Numbered from the stretch's first letter, positions 39,930-48,256 are shown. The stretch is DNA of 52,284 nucleotides from Cnuella takakiae (GCF_001953305.1 NZ_MTFE01000010.1:923683-975966), one strand, 5' to 3'. Notes: generated by a model not told the origin, from the sequence alone. A program made the numbers and translations.

Positions 39930-40731
39930 CCTGCTGTTGGGTAATTTGGAGGCGTTGGATAAAGTCTTCAGGCTGCAGGATGTACAGTGCATCCAGGAAG
40001 TGCAGCTGCATGGTGCCGGGACCCATTGCCTGTTCGGCTGCAATTTCACCCGCCACACCCATCAGGGCCATGGCGGCAACCGTGGCTTCAAACAGCTCGG
40101 TGGGGTGGGCTGCGCAAAAAGCACCGATGAGGGCGGTGGCGGTGCAACCCATGCCGGTTACCCGGGACATCAGCGGGTGGCCGTTGTGCAGGGCTACCAG
40201 CTTGTCGTTGCCAACGATATAATCCGTAGCTCCCGAGATGCATACCACGGCACCCGTGGCTTGTTGCAGGTGGCGGGCGGCTTCCATGGCTTCTTCGGCG
40301 GCATTGGTGCTGTCTACACCCTTGGTTTGGCCCTGCATGCTGGCGAGTGCCATGATCTCCGAAGCATTGCCCCGGATCACGGAAGGCTTATAATCGGTGA
40401 TCAGCTTGTTTAATACCTCGTTGCGGTAGGGCGTGGCGCCGGCACCCACGGGGTCGAGCACCCAAGGCTTACCTAAGGCAGTGGCTTGCGCAATAGCCAG
40501 CTCCATGCTTTTTACCCAATACTCATCCAGCGTGCCGATGTTAACTACCAGTGCACCGATGATGGCTACCATGTCCTCCATTTCGGAATGGGCATGAGCC
40601 ATGATGGGCGACGCGCCGGCAGCCAAGAGGGCATTGGCTGTATTGTTCATCACTACGTAATTGGTAATGCTGTGCACCAGCGGCGACTGGTGGCGCACGG
40701 CGGCGATCCTGCTCCAGGTTTCCTGTTTCAT
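39913..40731 (-). CDS. thiM: Hydroxyethylthiazole kinase ThiM
   Basis: A 272-residue ribokinase-fold enzyme (EC 2.7.1.50) that phosphorylates the thiazole alcohol for thiamine salvage. Motifs: PLVHSITNYVVMNNTANALLAAGASPIMAHA at about 18-48, VLDPVGAGATPYR, VIRGNASEIMAL and the active-site loop MSRVTGMGCTATALIGAF with Cys in GMGC. It is the first gene after the TPP riboswitch; the ATG lies 55 bases past the aptamer. No thiC, thiG or thiS gene is present here, so this operon serves salvage. Confidence 0.95.
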   Translation of the reverse strand: MKQETWSRIAAVRHQSPLVHSITNYVVMNNTANALLAAGASPIMAHAHSEMEDMVAIIGALVVNIGTLDEYWVKSMELAIAQATALGKPWVLDPVGAGATPYRNEVLNKLITDYKPSVIRGNASEIMALASMQGQTKGVDSTNAAEEAMEAARHLQQATGAVVCISGATDYIVGNDKLVALHNGHPLMSRVTGMGCTATALIGAFCAAHPTELFEATVAAMALMGVAGEIAAEQAMGPGTMQLHFLDALYILQPEDFIQRLQITQQQDAFSV

Positions 40732-40785
40732 AAATAAAAATTTGGTGGCTCCGGAGCGGAATGTGCAGATAGGCCAGCAGGTGGG

Positions 40786-40868
40786 CCATGCTTTTCCCTT
40801 CGCCGGTATTACCCGGATCAGGTTCAAAGGGTTTGATCTCAGCTTCCTGCAGAAGCACCCCTAAAGCC
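40786..40868 (-). promoter_or_regulatory. TPP riboswitch (THI element)
   Basis: Read on the minus strand, the leader of thiM has the conserved THI-box core: GGGGTGC, then CTGAGA followed by ACCCTTTGAACCTGATC, then GGGTAATACCGGCGAAGGGA. These are the J2/3, P4 and P5 landmarks of RF00059. It should lower expression of thiM-thiE-thiD-tenA when TPP is abundant. The stretch between aptamer and ATG has a GCTCCGGAGC hairpin but no T-run, which favours control of translation. Confidence 0.95.
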
Positions 40869-40965
40869 AGTGCAATGTTAGGGATTATTGCGGTGAACAA
40901 ACCAGAAGTTTGGGAAGGAATTGTTTTGCTGCGGTATTCAGCAGTGCGGGTTTATTGGCAGTTGG

Positions 40966-41030
40966 GGAAACCGTTGAAACGGTTTCCTGATGGTTGCGAG
41001 GTGCGGCAAACCCACGGTTGAAACCGTGGG
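40966..41030. repeat. Twin-hairpin element, copy 2 (inverted)
   Basis: GGAAACCGTT-GA-AACGGTTTCC (40966-40987) and CCCACGGTT-GA-AACCGTGGG (41011-41030), spaced by 23 bases. Order, loops and spacer length are those of 22343-22407 read in the opposite direction. Confidence 0.85.
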
Positions 41031-41064
41031 CTAAGGATACGGCAAAAGCATTCAGGTTTTTAGT

Positions 41065-41252
41065 TGATGTCATGCCGAGGCATGTCGGCATCCCCTATGG
41101 CTGTAGGAGACCGTGAAGCCTGAGGAGATGCCGAAACAAGTTCGGCATGACACTAGCCTTGGGTGCTGTTATCCCGAGGCACTTTAAGATCGCCTGTTGC
41201 TGTTGTACACTCCGGTGCCAGCGGAGATGCCGGAACAAGTTCAGCATGAAAG
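41065..41252. repeat. Degenerate GTCATGCCGAA repeats
   Basis: Three divergent copies of the 6826-6854 hairpin sequence: around 41069-41092 (GTCATGCCGAGGCATGTCGGCAT), 41129-41152 (GATGCCGAAACAAGTTCGGCATG) and 41227-41250 (GATGCCGGAACAAGTTCAGCATG). Confidence 0.65.
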
Positions 41253-41351
41253 CCTCTGAGGATAATTAACCACTTTGCACCCTGGAACGCAGAACCAAAA
41301 ACAAAAAACTAAAAACCCCAAACCGCAAGCTCCCAAACCCGTCAACTCCTT

Positions 41352-42857
41352 TCAGGAAAACCTCGCTTTCAACTGCAGCATCGGCTTGGTTTGCGCCAGC
41401 GAATGAAAGATGATAAAAGCCAGCCCCGAGATCACCATGAAGAAAAAACCCATGAGGAAAAAGTCGTTGAAGTAGATGCTGAGTACCACGCCACCCAGGT
41501 AGTACAGCAGCAGTGCTATTTCGAACAGGGTAAGCCAGCTGATGCGCTGGCTCAGGTACACGTTCTGTGTATTGCTGTTCGATTTGGGCGTGCGTACAAA
41601 GACGGCTTTTTTACTGAACAGTCCTTGCAATACGGCGCAGCAATTTTGCGCAGCCATACCCATGTTCACTACTAAAAATAGCGGGTAGTGGCGCAGGAAA
41701 GTTGCCGGCTCTTTTGAAAGGGCACGTTTGCCTGTATAGTAAAAGAAAGTGATCACAAACAGGTTGAGCGAAGCCACCACGGTATAGCGCGACAGCTGCT
41801 CTATTTCGGGATACATGTTGCGGAACACCAGCATGGGTACGGTGAGCAGGGCATTGAAAAACAGGGCCACAAACATAAAGGAGCTGAGCAGGTGAAAGAT
41901 GCCATGGATTTTTTTACTCAGCGGCATCGCCGTTTGCAGCAGCAGGCTCAGGTTTTTACGGAAGATCTGCGCTGTGCCCTTGGTCCACCGGAACTGCTGC
42001 ACTTTGTAGGCTTCAATGGCTGCGGGTAGCTCGGCGGGCACTTCGGTATCCTGGTCGTACACCAGTTTCCATCCTTTGAGTTGGGCGCGGTAGGATAGGT
42101 CGAGGTCTTCGCTGAGTACGCTGCCATCCCATCCGCCGGCTTCTTCAATACATTGCTTGCGCCAGATGCCCGCCGTGCCGCAAAAGTTAATGAAATAGCC
42201 TGCATGATACCGCCCCGACTGCTCGATGGAAAAATGCGTGTCGAGCATAAAAGTTTGGATGCGGGTGAGTGCGTTTTCGTATTCGTTGATATGCCCCCAG
42301 CGGGCCTGTACCAGCCCGATTTTTGGATTGTTGAAGTGCGTAATTAGTCTTTTTAAAAAGTTGGGCGGCGGGGTAAAGTCGGCATCAAAGATGGCGATCA
42401 GCTCGCCTTTACAGAGGGGCAGACCGGCTTGCAGTGCGCCAGCCTTGAAGCCTTTCCGGTCTTTGCGGCGCAACACCGAAACCTGTATGTCCTGCTGTTG
42501 CAACCAGGCTACTTCGGCATCGATAATGCCCTGGCTGTCGTCGGTTGAATCGTCGAGCACCTGCAGCTCAAAGCGGTCTTTAGGATAGTCAAGTCCTGCC
42601 AGCGATTGCAGCAGCCTGCCAATCACATAACGTTCGTTGTATACCGGTATTTGTATGGAGACAAATGGCAGCACCGCAGGCATCTGCTGGATAGCGGCAG
42701 CTCTTTTTTTACCGCGCTTATAATGCCACAAAAGATGGAGTTGCATCAGCCCGTTTATCAATAGCCATAAGGAGGATAGCGCATACAATACAAACACCAG
42801 GTAAGCAAAGGACTTCAGCAATTCGTACACAGGCAGGGATTTCCGCTTGGGGTACAA
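41352..42857 (-). CDS. Processive GT2 (cellulose-synthase-like) glycosyltransferase
   Basis: A membrane GT2 enzyme of about 500 residues. A helix at about 14-35 precedes the catalytic domain (65-290), with VSIQIPVYNE, VLDDSTDDS, IFDADFTPP (DxD), SEDLDLSYR and the QxxRW signature QQFRWTKG, which marks processive or ceramide/glucomannan-synthase-like enzymes. Three to four C-terminal helices follow. Only TTG (42857, five codons after an in-frame TAG) or GTG (42830) can serve as start; no ATG comes before the first helix. It would polymerise or transfer hexoses at the inner membrane. Confidence 0.87.
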   Translation of the reverse strand: MYPKRKSLPVYELLKSFAYLVFVLYALSSLWLLINGLMQLHLLWHYKRGKKRAAAIQQMPAVLPFVSIQIPVYNERYVIGRLLQSLAGLDYPKDRFELQVLDDSTDDSQGIIDAEVAWLQQQDIQVSVLRRKDRKGFKAGALQAGLPLCKGELIAIFDADFTPPPNFLKRLITHFNNPKIGLVQARWGHINEYENALTRIQTFMLDTHFSIEQSGRYHAGYFINFCGTAGIWRKQCIEEAGGWDGSVLSEDLDLSYRAQLKGWKLVYDQDTEVPAELPAAIEAYKVQQFRWTKGTAQIFRKNLSLLLQTAMPLSKKIHGIFHLLSSFMFVALFFNALLTVPMLVFRNMYPEIEQLSRYTVVASLNLFVITFFYYTGKRALSKEPATFLRHYPLFLVVNMGMAAQNCCAVLQGLFSKKAVFVRTPKSNSNTQNVYLSQRISWLTLFEIALLLYYLGGVVLSIYFNDFFLMGFFFMVISGLAFIIFHSLAQTKPMLQLKARFS

Positions 42858-42880
42858 AAGGAGTGCCTAAGATGGGGAGA

Positions 42881-43026
42881 GGACGATGGATGATGGGCCA
42901 TGGATGATGGGGAAGGAAGGACGATGGACAACGGCCAATGACAATCGACGACAGTTGTTGCCGACAGCAGCTGACTACCTAAAGTTTCAAAGTCGTCCAT
43001 AGTCCATGGTCCATGGTCCATAGTCC
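42881..43026. repeat. TGGACCAT word repeat, facing inverted pair
   Basis: GGACGATGGATGATGGGCCATGG-type words at 42881-42930 face GTCGTCCATAGTCCATGGTCCATGG at 42992-43026. The right arm ends at the stop codon of the next minus-strand gene. Confidence 0.7.
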
Positions 43027-43287
43027 TCACTGGTGCTGCAGGTGTGCCTCAATGGCATCAATCACCCGGCTCATCAGCTCAAGGGCAGGTGTGGGTGTGG
43101 CATGTCGCATGGCCTGAAAACCGGTGGTGCTGTTGTAAGAAATATTGCCTTCGGGAATGAGGTGGTGCAGGGTGGTGTCGGGCAGGTGGATGTGCACGGA
43201 AAAAAGATCGCCACCATTGGAGATCTTGACAAATGCCGTATAACTTCTTCCTTCAAATGTAAATGCAACGGTAAAAATCCTGCCCAT
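43027..43287 (-). CDS. Small hypothetical protein (86 aa)
   Basis: An 86-residue soluble protein with a mixed fold pattern: strands IFTVAFTFEGRSYTAFVKI and DLFSVHIHLP, then NISYNSTTG, and a C-terminal helix ELMSRVIDAIEAHLQ. It has no signal peptide or cysteine. I recognise no family, but the composition is that of a real folded protein. Its stop codon sits in repeat DNA. Confidence 0.65.
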   Translation of the reverse strand: MGRIFTVAFTFEGRSYTAFVKISNGGDLFSVHIHLPDTTLHHLIPEGNISYNSTTGFQAMRHATPTPALELMSRVIDAIEAHLQHQ

Positions 43288-43590
43288 ATTGATCCTGGTT
43301 TCTATTGGTTTTCGTGCAGGGCTGCGCCCCGGCGGTCATTGGCTATTGGAGTAGTTGAAGCTGGTTTTTTTATGGGAAAAAATCCCTGCTTCTGTGAATT
43401 GGGTTGAAATAAATATAATGCGTTTAATTAATTATCTATCTCTTTGTTTTCCAACGTGGGCAGCTTGTGCATAACCCTTCGGGCCTGAAAGTGCCACTGG
43501 TAAAGGATTGGCAGTATTGTTGGCTAATTGCGCTATTTTGCCGCCTCTAACCCTTAGGCACAGCGCGAAGGATCAGGTGCAGTAAAAGCT
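43288..43590. other. Intergenic stretch of about 300 bases
   Basis: It separates two divergent genes. I see no repeat element or RNA gene; a TATTTTG hexamer-like box near 43534 may belong to the promoter of the asparaginase gene, but this is weak. Confidence 0.4.
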
Positions 43591-44622
43591 ATGACTAAAA
43601 TTCTCATCATATATACGGGGGGCACCATTGGCATGATGAACGACCCCAATACCGGGGTGCTCCGGCCTTTTAATTTTACGCAGATCGTAGACAATGTGCC
43701 CGAGCTGAAGCGACTCGACTACCAGATCACCGTCCATTCCTTCGATCCTATTCTCGACTCATCCAACATGACACCGGCCACCTGGATCAAGCTGGCACGT
43801 GCCATTGGCGACCATTACGACGAGTACGATGGTTTTGTGGTGCTGCACGGCTCCGATACCATGGCCTATACCGCATCGGCACTCAGCTTTATGCTGGAGG
43901 GCCTCAACAAACCCGTGGTGTTTACCGGTTCGCAACTGCCCATCGGCGAAATACGCACCGATGCCCGCGAAAACCTGATCACTGCCCTGGAGATCGCATC
44001 GGCCAAACGCGAAGGAATGGCCCGTGTGCCTGAAGTGTCTATTTATTTCGACTTCCAGCTGTTTCGCGGCAACCGCACTTTTAAGTACAGTTCCTCCAAA
44101 TTTGAAGCCTTCCGCTCACCCAACCTGCCGGCGCTTGCCGAAGCGGGCGTGCACCTGCGGTTCAACGACGCCATTATCCGCCCCTGCACCGATTGCAAGC
44201 TGCATGTGCAAACAGAGATCAATCCTTCTATTGCAGTACTGAAACTGTATCCCGGTATCCAGCAGCAAACCGTTGAAGCCATTGTGGGCGCCGATGTGGC
44301 GGCCATCGTGATGGAAACTTTTGGTTCGGGTAATGCGCCTACGCATCCCTGGCTGTTGCAAACCCTGCGTAAGGCAATTGATGATGGCAAAACCGTACTC
44401 AACATATCGCAGTGCCCGGTAGGCGGTGTGGAGCTGGGGCGGTACGATACCAGCCGTGAGCTCAAGGAAATGGGCGTGGCCAGCGGCTTTGACATGACCT
44501 TTGAGGCTGCCGTAGCCAAGCTGATGTATGGCATGGGTAAAGGGCTGCGCGGATTGCGGCTGGAGCAGTTGCTGGAAACAAACCTGGTAGGGGAACTTAC
44601 CCGCAACCGCGAGCAGGTGTAA
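43591..44622 (+). CDS. ansA: Type I L-asparaginase
   Basis: A 343-residue asparaginase (EC 3.5.1.1) hydrolysing asparagine to aspartate and ammonia. The first nucleophile is Thr12 in IYTGGTIG; the second active-site set is Ser88-Asp89-Thr90 in LHGSDTMAYTASAL; TGSQLPIGEIRTDARENL follows. There is no signal peptide, so it is the cytoplasmic type I enzyme. The C-terminal domain contains METFGSGNAP and NISQCPVGGVELGRY. It is monocistronic; the OsmC gene begins about 150 bases later. Confidence 0.95.
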   Translation: MTKILIIYTGGTIGMMNDPNTGVLRPFNFTQIVDNVPELKRLDYQITVHSFDPILDSSNMTPATWIKLARAIGDHYDEYDGFVVLHGSDTMAYTASALSFMLEGLNKPVVFTGSQLPIGEIRTDARENLITALEIASAKREGMARVPEVSIYFDFQLFRGNRTFKYSSSKFEAFRSPNLPALAEAGVHLRFNDAIIRPCTDCKLHVQTEINPSIAVLKLYPGIQQQTVEAIVGADVAAIVMETFGSGNAPTHPWLLQTLRKAIDDGKTVLNISQCPVGGVELGRYDTSRELKEMGVASGFDMTFEAAVAKLMYGMGKGLRGLRLEQLLETNLVGELTRNREQV

Positions 44623-44769
44623 ACAGCTTTGCTGCCGGGCCCGTAGAGGATTGTTTAAAATAAAGCTGTTTTGTCCCGATAAAGTTATGTTTGTTGCCGC
44701 GGCGGCAAAACGAGCAGCCATCGCGGTACATTTTTTACTTTAGTACAACCACAAAAAACAAAATCAACT

Positions 44770-45180
44770 ATGATTCGTAACGCAACAGCCGTTTGGAACG
44801 GTTCCGGCAAAGAAGGCAATGGCCATCTATCTACCCAAAGCGGTGTACTTAAAGAAACCCAATACTCTTTCAATACGCGTTTTGCCGATGGCATTGGCAC
44901 CAACCCCGAAGAACTGGTTGCAGCGGCGCACGCAGGTTGTTTTACCATGAAGCTGAGCTTTGTGCTCAACGAAAAAGGGTTTACTGCCGACCGCCTCGAA
45001 ACCAAGTGCGAAGTAACTTTTGAGAATGGCGCTGTTACCAAATCGCACCTCATCCTGCAAGGTACCGTACCCGGTATCAGCGAAGAACAGTTTGGCGAGG
45101 CGGTAAAAGAAGCTGAGGCCAACTGCCCCATCTCAAAGCTGCTGAATACCCAGATCTCTTCTGAGGCAAAGCTTGGCTAA
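44770..45180 (+). CDS. osmC: OsmC family peroxidase
   Basis: A 136-residue OsmC-type thiol peroxidase that reduces organic hydroperoxides in the cytoplasm. The two reactive cysteines are Cys57 (AAHAGCFTM) and Cys119 (EANCPISKLL), with GIGTNPEELVAAA typical of the OsmC (rather than Ohr) branch. The length is usual for the family. Likely induced by osmotic or oxidative stress, from family knowledge. A TATGTTTG box (44686-44693) resembles the Bacteroidota -7 element, but I find no well-spaced -33 box. A terminator follows at 45203. Confidence 0.92.
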   Translation: MIRNATAVWNGSGKEGNGHLSTQSGVLKETQYSFNTRFADGIGTNPEELVAAAHAGCFTMKLSFVLNEKGFTADRLETKCEVTFENGAVTKSHLILQGTVPGISEEQFGEAVKEAEANCPISKLLNTQISSEAKLG

Positions 45181-45202
45181 TAAATTTGCAGCCTGCTGTA
45201 CA

Positions 45203-45228
45203 AAAGCCCCGCTACATGGCGGGGCTTT
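45203..45228 (+). terminator. Terminator after osmC
   Basis: AAAGCCCCGC (45203-45212) and its exact complement (45219-45228) around TACATG, with a short T-rich end, 22 bases after the stop. Confidence 0.85.
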
Positions 45229-45387
45229 CTTATTGTCTCAACTCCGTTTGACCAATCAAGTATTTTCATTTTAATGCTCTCTACAAAAAACCAAAAACAA
45301 AAAACCGGCGGCCATACACCTTTTCATGGCACTATTTTTTAGCCTGTTTTCCTGCCATAATATTTTTTGACCTCAAAATCTACAGTT

Positions 45388-45792
45388 ATGTCGGAAAACA
45401 GAAACAGCGATATGAACCAGGATCGCAGCGGGATGGATAACACCCGTGGTTCGGAAGGGCTGGGTGGTCAGAGCCAGAGCTCGGACAGCCTGCAGGACGG
45501 CCAGCGTCAGGACATGGGCAACCAGCAGCAGGATATGGGCGGCGGCACCCAAGGCCATGAAAGCATGCGTCAGGGCGGTGCAGAAAGCGACCGCCAGGAT
45601 ACCGGTGGCCAGCCCATGAATATCGAGCGCAGCAGCGTAGCCGATTACGGTTCTTCGGGTGTGCCCCTCGACAGTGGCGACTCGGGCCGTGGTGGCAGCA
45701 CCGGCAGTGGCCGCACCGATACTGGTGGCCTTGACGATATGGATGAAAATAACAGCATGGGCCACAACCGCAGTGGTGCAGGAGGTATGTAA
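45388..45792 (+). CDS. Low-complexity Gly/Gln/Asp/Ser-rich protein, hydrophilin-like (134 aa)
   Basis: A 134-residue protein (MSENRNSDMNQDRSG...) rich in glycine (about one residue in five), with frequent S, D, Q, N, R and M and practically no aliphatic or aromatic residues. Short motifs recur: QDMG, GGS, DTGG, SGDSG. It is surely disordered and meets the hydrophilin composition rule. There is no signal peptide and no cysteine. The ATG at 45388 is preferred to one seven codons upstream by analogy with MSD/MSN-starting siblings. It lies near osmC, suggesting a stress role, which is inference. Confidence 0.7.
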   Translation: MSENRNSDMNQDRSGMDNTRGSEGLGGQSQSSDSLQDGQRQDMGNQQQDMGGGTQGHESMRQGGAESDRQDTGGQPMNIERSSVADYGSSGVPLDSGDSGRGGSTGSGRTDTGGLDDMDENNSMGHNRSGAGGM

Positions 45793-45872
45793 CGATGCAT
45801 TGCCGCCGTGTTAAACGGCAAAACCCGTACGCCTTGCCCATTCAGGCAGGGCGTTCTGGTGTTGGCTAGACC

Positions 45873-45923
45873 ATGGACCATAGACGATAGACCATGGTCC
45901 ATGGTCTATCGTCTATGGTCCAT
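45873..45923. repeat. 51-base near-perfect palindrome of the TGGACCAT family
   Basis: Two exactly complementary 25-base arms (45873-45897 and 45899-45923) around a single central base, made of ATGGACCATAGACGATAGACC-type words. It lies between two small disordered-protein genes on the same strand. Confidence 0.9.
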
Positions 45924-45971
45924 CTTTGGCATCATAATGGAAACAATACCGGTAACACTAAACCTTTAATT

Positions 45972-46199
45972 ATGTCAGACGAAAACAATAAACAATTGCG
46001 TCCGGAATCTTATCCCAAACCAACAGAGATGGATATGGCTTTGCGCCAGCAGGACGAATACACAACCCTCAAGCCTAACGAGCAGGGACATATCAATGGC
46101 GTAAGCCAGCTGGACAATCCCGGTGAGGACAATGCCGCCAACCAGGAAGATGTGGCAGAGAATTTTGATAACTACCGGAAGAATAGGGAAGGGGAGTAG
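45972..46199 (+). CDS. Small hydrophilic Asn/Glu/Asp-rich protein (75 aa)
   Basis: A 75-residue protein starting MSDENNKQLRPESYPKPTE and ending NFDNYRKNREGE, with no cysteine or tryptophan and few hydrophobic residues. The ATG at 45972 is chosen because the longer frame runs through the TGGACCAT palindrome. It resembles in style the other small proteins of the window. Function unknown; disorder predicted from composition. Confidence 0.65.
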   Translation: MSDENNKQLRPESYPKPTEMDMALRQQDEYTTLKPNEQGHINGVSQLDNPGEDNAANQEDVAENFDNYRKNREGE

Positions 46200-46203
46200 A
46201 GGT

Positions 46204-46383
46204 TTTTGGTTGGAGTTTGGAACAAACTTTTTAACGTACAACTAGAAACAACAGTGGCGGATACAAGAAATTGTACCCGCCACTGTTGTTTAGTACTATA
46301 AAAAGAAAAATAAAAGACCTTGGCTGCTTTGTTGGTCTTATTGTTCCAAACAAAAAACCAAAAACCAAAAACAAAAAACCACA
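46204..46383. repeat. TTTTGG / CCAAAAAC facing word repeats
   Basis: TTTTTGGTTGGAGTTTGG at 46202-46219 faces several CAAAAAACC words at 46346-46382, filling most of the gap between a plus-strand and a minus-strand gene end. Confidence 0.5.
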
Positions 46384-46387
46384 GACC

Positions 46388-48193
46388 TCACACCTTATCC
46401 AAAACCCTGTCGCCATTATAAATCCGTTCAACGGCAGCGGCGTGTTTGTCCAGTACAACCTTGCGTTTTAAGGATAGTTTGGGCGTCATTTCGCCGGTAT
46501 CCACACTCCATTCGGTGGACAGCAGCTCAAAGCGCTTGATCTGCTCTATATGGCTGAAATAGCTGTTGAAGCTATCTACCAGTCCCTTGTACAGGTCTTT
46601 CACCTTGGGATGTTGTATCAGCTCTTCGTTGTTCAGGTTACCCAGTGCGTGCCGGTTGGCCCAGTCGCGCAGGTTGAGGAAAGAAGGCACGATCAGCGCA
46701 CCCACAAACTTGCGGTCGGCGCCCACCACCATCACCTGCTCTACGTAGGGCGATTCCTTGAGTTTGTTTTCAATGGGCAGTGGCGCCACGTATTTGCCGC
46801 CGCTGGTTTTAAACAGTTCCTTCTTGCGATCGGTAATGGCCAGGAAACCTTGTTCATCGAGGGTGCCAATATCTCCGGTATAGAACCATCCGTCTTTGAT
46901 GGCTTCGGCAGTGAGGTCGGGGCGCTTGTAATAACCCATCATCACGTGGGGGCCGCGGGTAATGATTTCGCCATCTTCGGCGATACCCACTTCCACGCCA
47001 TCGATAGCAGGACCTACGGTGCCAAACTTGCGGCCTTCTGCTTCATACCGGTTTACGCAAATCACCGGTGAGGTTTCGGTAAGGCCATAGCCTTCCATTA
47101 TAGGTATCTGTGCCGCGGTAAAAATGCGGATCAGCCGCACCTGGCAGGCAGCGCCACCAGTAACGATGCATTTGAGGTTATCTCCCAGGGCTTCGCGCCA
47201 TTTTTTAAATACCAGTTTGTTGGCAATACCCAACTGGGTGCGGTACCACCAGCTCTGCTCTTTGTTGATTTCGAAGCGGGTAGCCAGGTCGTGTGCCCAG
47301 AAGAACAGCCTTTTTTTGACACCGGTAAGCTCCGTGCCTTTCTGCATGATCTTATCGTACACCTTCTCCAGCAGGCGGGGCACGGTAGTAAACATATGCG
47401 GCTGCACTTCTTTGAGGTTGTCGCCAATGGTTTCCATGCTTTCGGCGTAGCAGATGCTGGTGCCCTCAAAAAGATAGAGATAGGTTACCATGCGCTCAAA
47501 GATGTGGTTGAGCGGCAGGAAGCTCAGGGAGCGCATATTGTCGCCGGGCGGAAATACAGGCATAGCGCCCAACACGTTGCTCAAGATATTGTGGTGGCTC
47601 AGCATCACACCTTTGGGCGTACTGGTGGTACCAGAGGTATAGATGAGCGTCAGCAGGTCTTCGGTGTTGATGCGTTCGGAGGCGGTGGCCAGTTGTTGGT
47701 AATGTTCCTGGCGGCCCAGAGCCAGCAGGTCTTTCCAGTGGCGGCAGCCGGGTGTCAGGTCAAAAGAAAAAACATCCTTCAGTACCGGTACCTGTGGCTG
47801 CACCGTTTGCACTTTCTGAAAAAGGCTTTCATCATTTACAAAAATCATCTTCACCTGTGCGTCGTTGAGCACAAAGGCCAGGTCCGTAACGTGCACAGTA
47901 GGATAAATGGGTACCAACACGGCCCCGATTTTTTGCACCGCAAGGTCCAGCATCACCCATTCGGGCCGGTTTTTGGCAATGATGGCCACTTTGTCGCGGC
48001 CTTCAATACTCATATCGTTTGCCGATATGCCCATGGCCAGCAGGCCCGTTGCCAGCTGGTCTACAAGGGTAGCCACTTCGTTGGTGGCGTACTTGCGCCA
48101 CTGCCCGTTTTCTTTAGCTGCAAGCATGGCATCCAGTCCGCCATTTTCCTGCTGCACGGTAATGCAATCGAACAACCTGCGTGGCTTGATCAT
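46388..48193 (-). CDS. Long-chain-fatty-acid-CoA ligase (FadD15/LACS type)
   Basis: A 601-residue AMP-forming ligase (EC 6.2.1.3) activating long-chain fatty acids to acyl-CoA at the cytoplasmic face of the membrane. P-loop LIYTSGTTSTPKGVM at about 181-195, FLPLNHIFERM, VTGGAACQVRL and EGYGLTETSPV (A5), and YTGDIGTLDEQGFLAITDRKKELFKTSGGKYVAPLPIE (A7-A8). Its length and the short insert place it with bacterial LACS/FadD15. The ATG at 48193 is preferred to one 27 bases upstream, as it gives MIKPRRLFD, usual for the group. Confidence 0.93.
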   Translation of the reverse strand: MIKPRRLFDCITVQQENGGLDAMLAAKENGQWRKYATNEVATLVDQLATGLLAMGISANDMSIEGRDKVAIIAKNRPEWVMLDLAVQKIGAVLVPIYPTVHVTDLAFVLNDAQVKMIFVNDESLFQKVQTVQPQVPVLKDVFSFDLTPGCRHWKDLLALGRQEHYQQLATASERINTEDLLTLIYTSGTTSTPKGVMLSHHNILSNVLGAMPVFPPGDNMRSLSFLPLNHIFERMVTYLYLFEGTSICYAESMETIGDNLKEVQPHMFTTVPRLLEKVYDKIMQKGTELTGVKKRLFFWAHDLATRFEINKEQSWWYRTQLGIANKLVFKKWREALGDNLKCIVTGGAACQVRLIRIFTAAQIPIMEGYGLTETSPVICVNRYEAEGRKFGTVGPAIDGVEVGIAEDGEIITRGPHVMMGYYKRPDLTAEAIKDGWFYTGDIGTLDEQGFLAITDRKKELFKTSGGKYVAPLPIENKLKESPYVEQVMVVGADRKFVGALIVPSFLNLRDWANRHALGNLNNEELIQHPKVKDLYKGLVDSFNSYFSHIEQIKRFELLSTEWSVDTGEMTPKLSLKRKVVLDKHAAAVERIYNGDRVLDKV

Positions 48194-48256
48194 AGTGTTG
48201 GTTTTTAATAAGGCAAACAATCAAAGACTAATATAGGCGAAAAGGCAGCGAGTGCA

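Larger units (their letters stand above)
40869..41351. other. Gene-free region upstream of the thiamine operon
   Basis: No coding sequence is apparent. It holds the thiM promoter region, the second twin-hairpin element (40966-41030), degenerate GCCGAA-type repeats (41065-41252) and an AAAAAC/CCCAAAC word stretch (41285-41350) next to the stop of the glycosyltransferase gene. Confidence 0.7.

Noticed and set aside
47291-48208. Plus-strand frame of about 300 codons opposite the acyl-CoA ligase gene
   Set aside because: Antisense shadow rich in His, Gln and Gly; the minus strand has clear ligase motifs.
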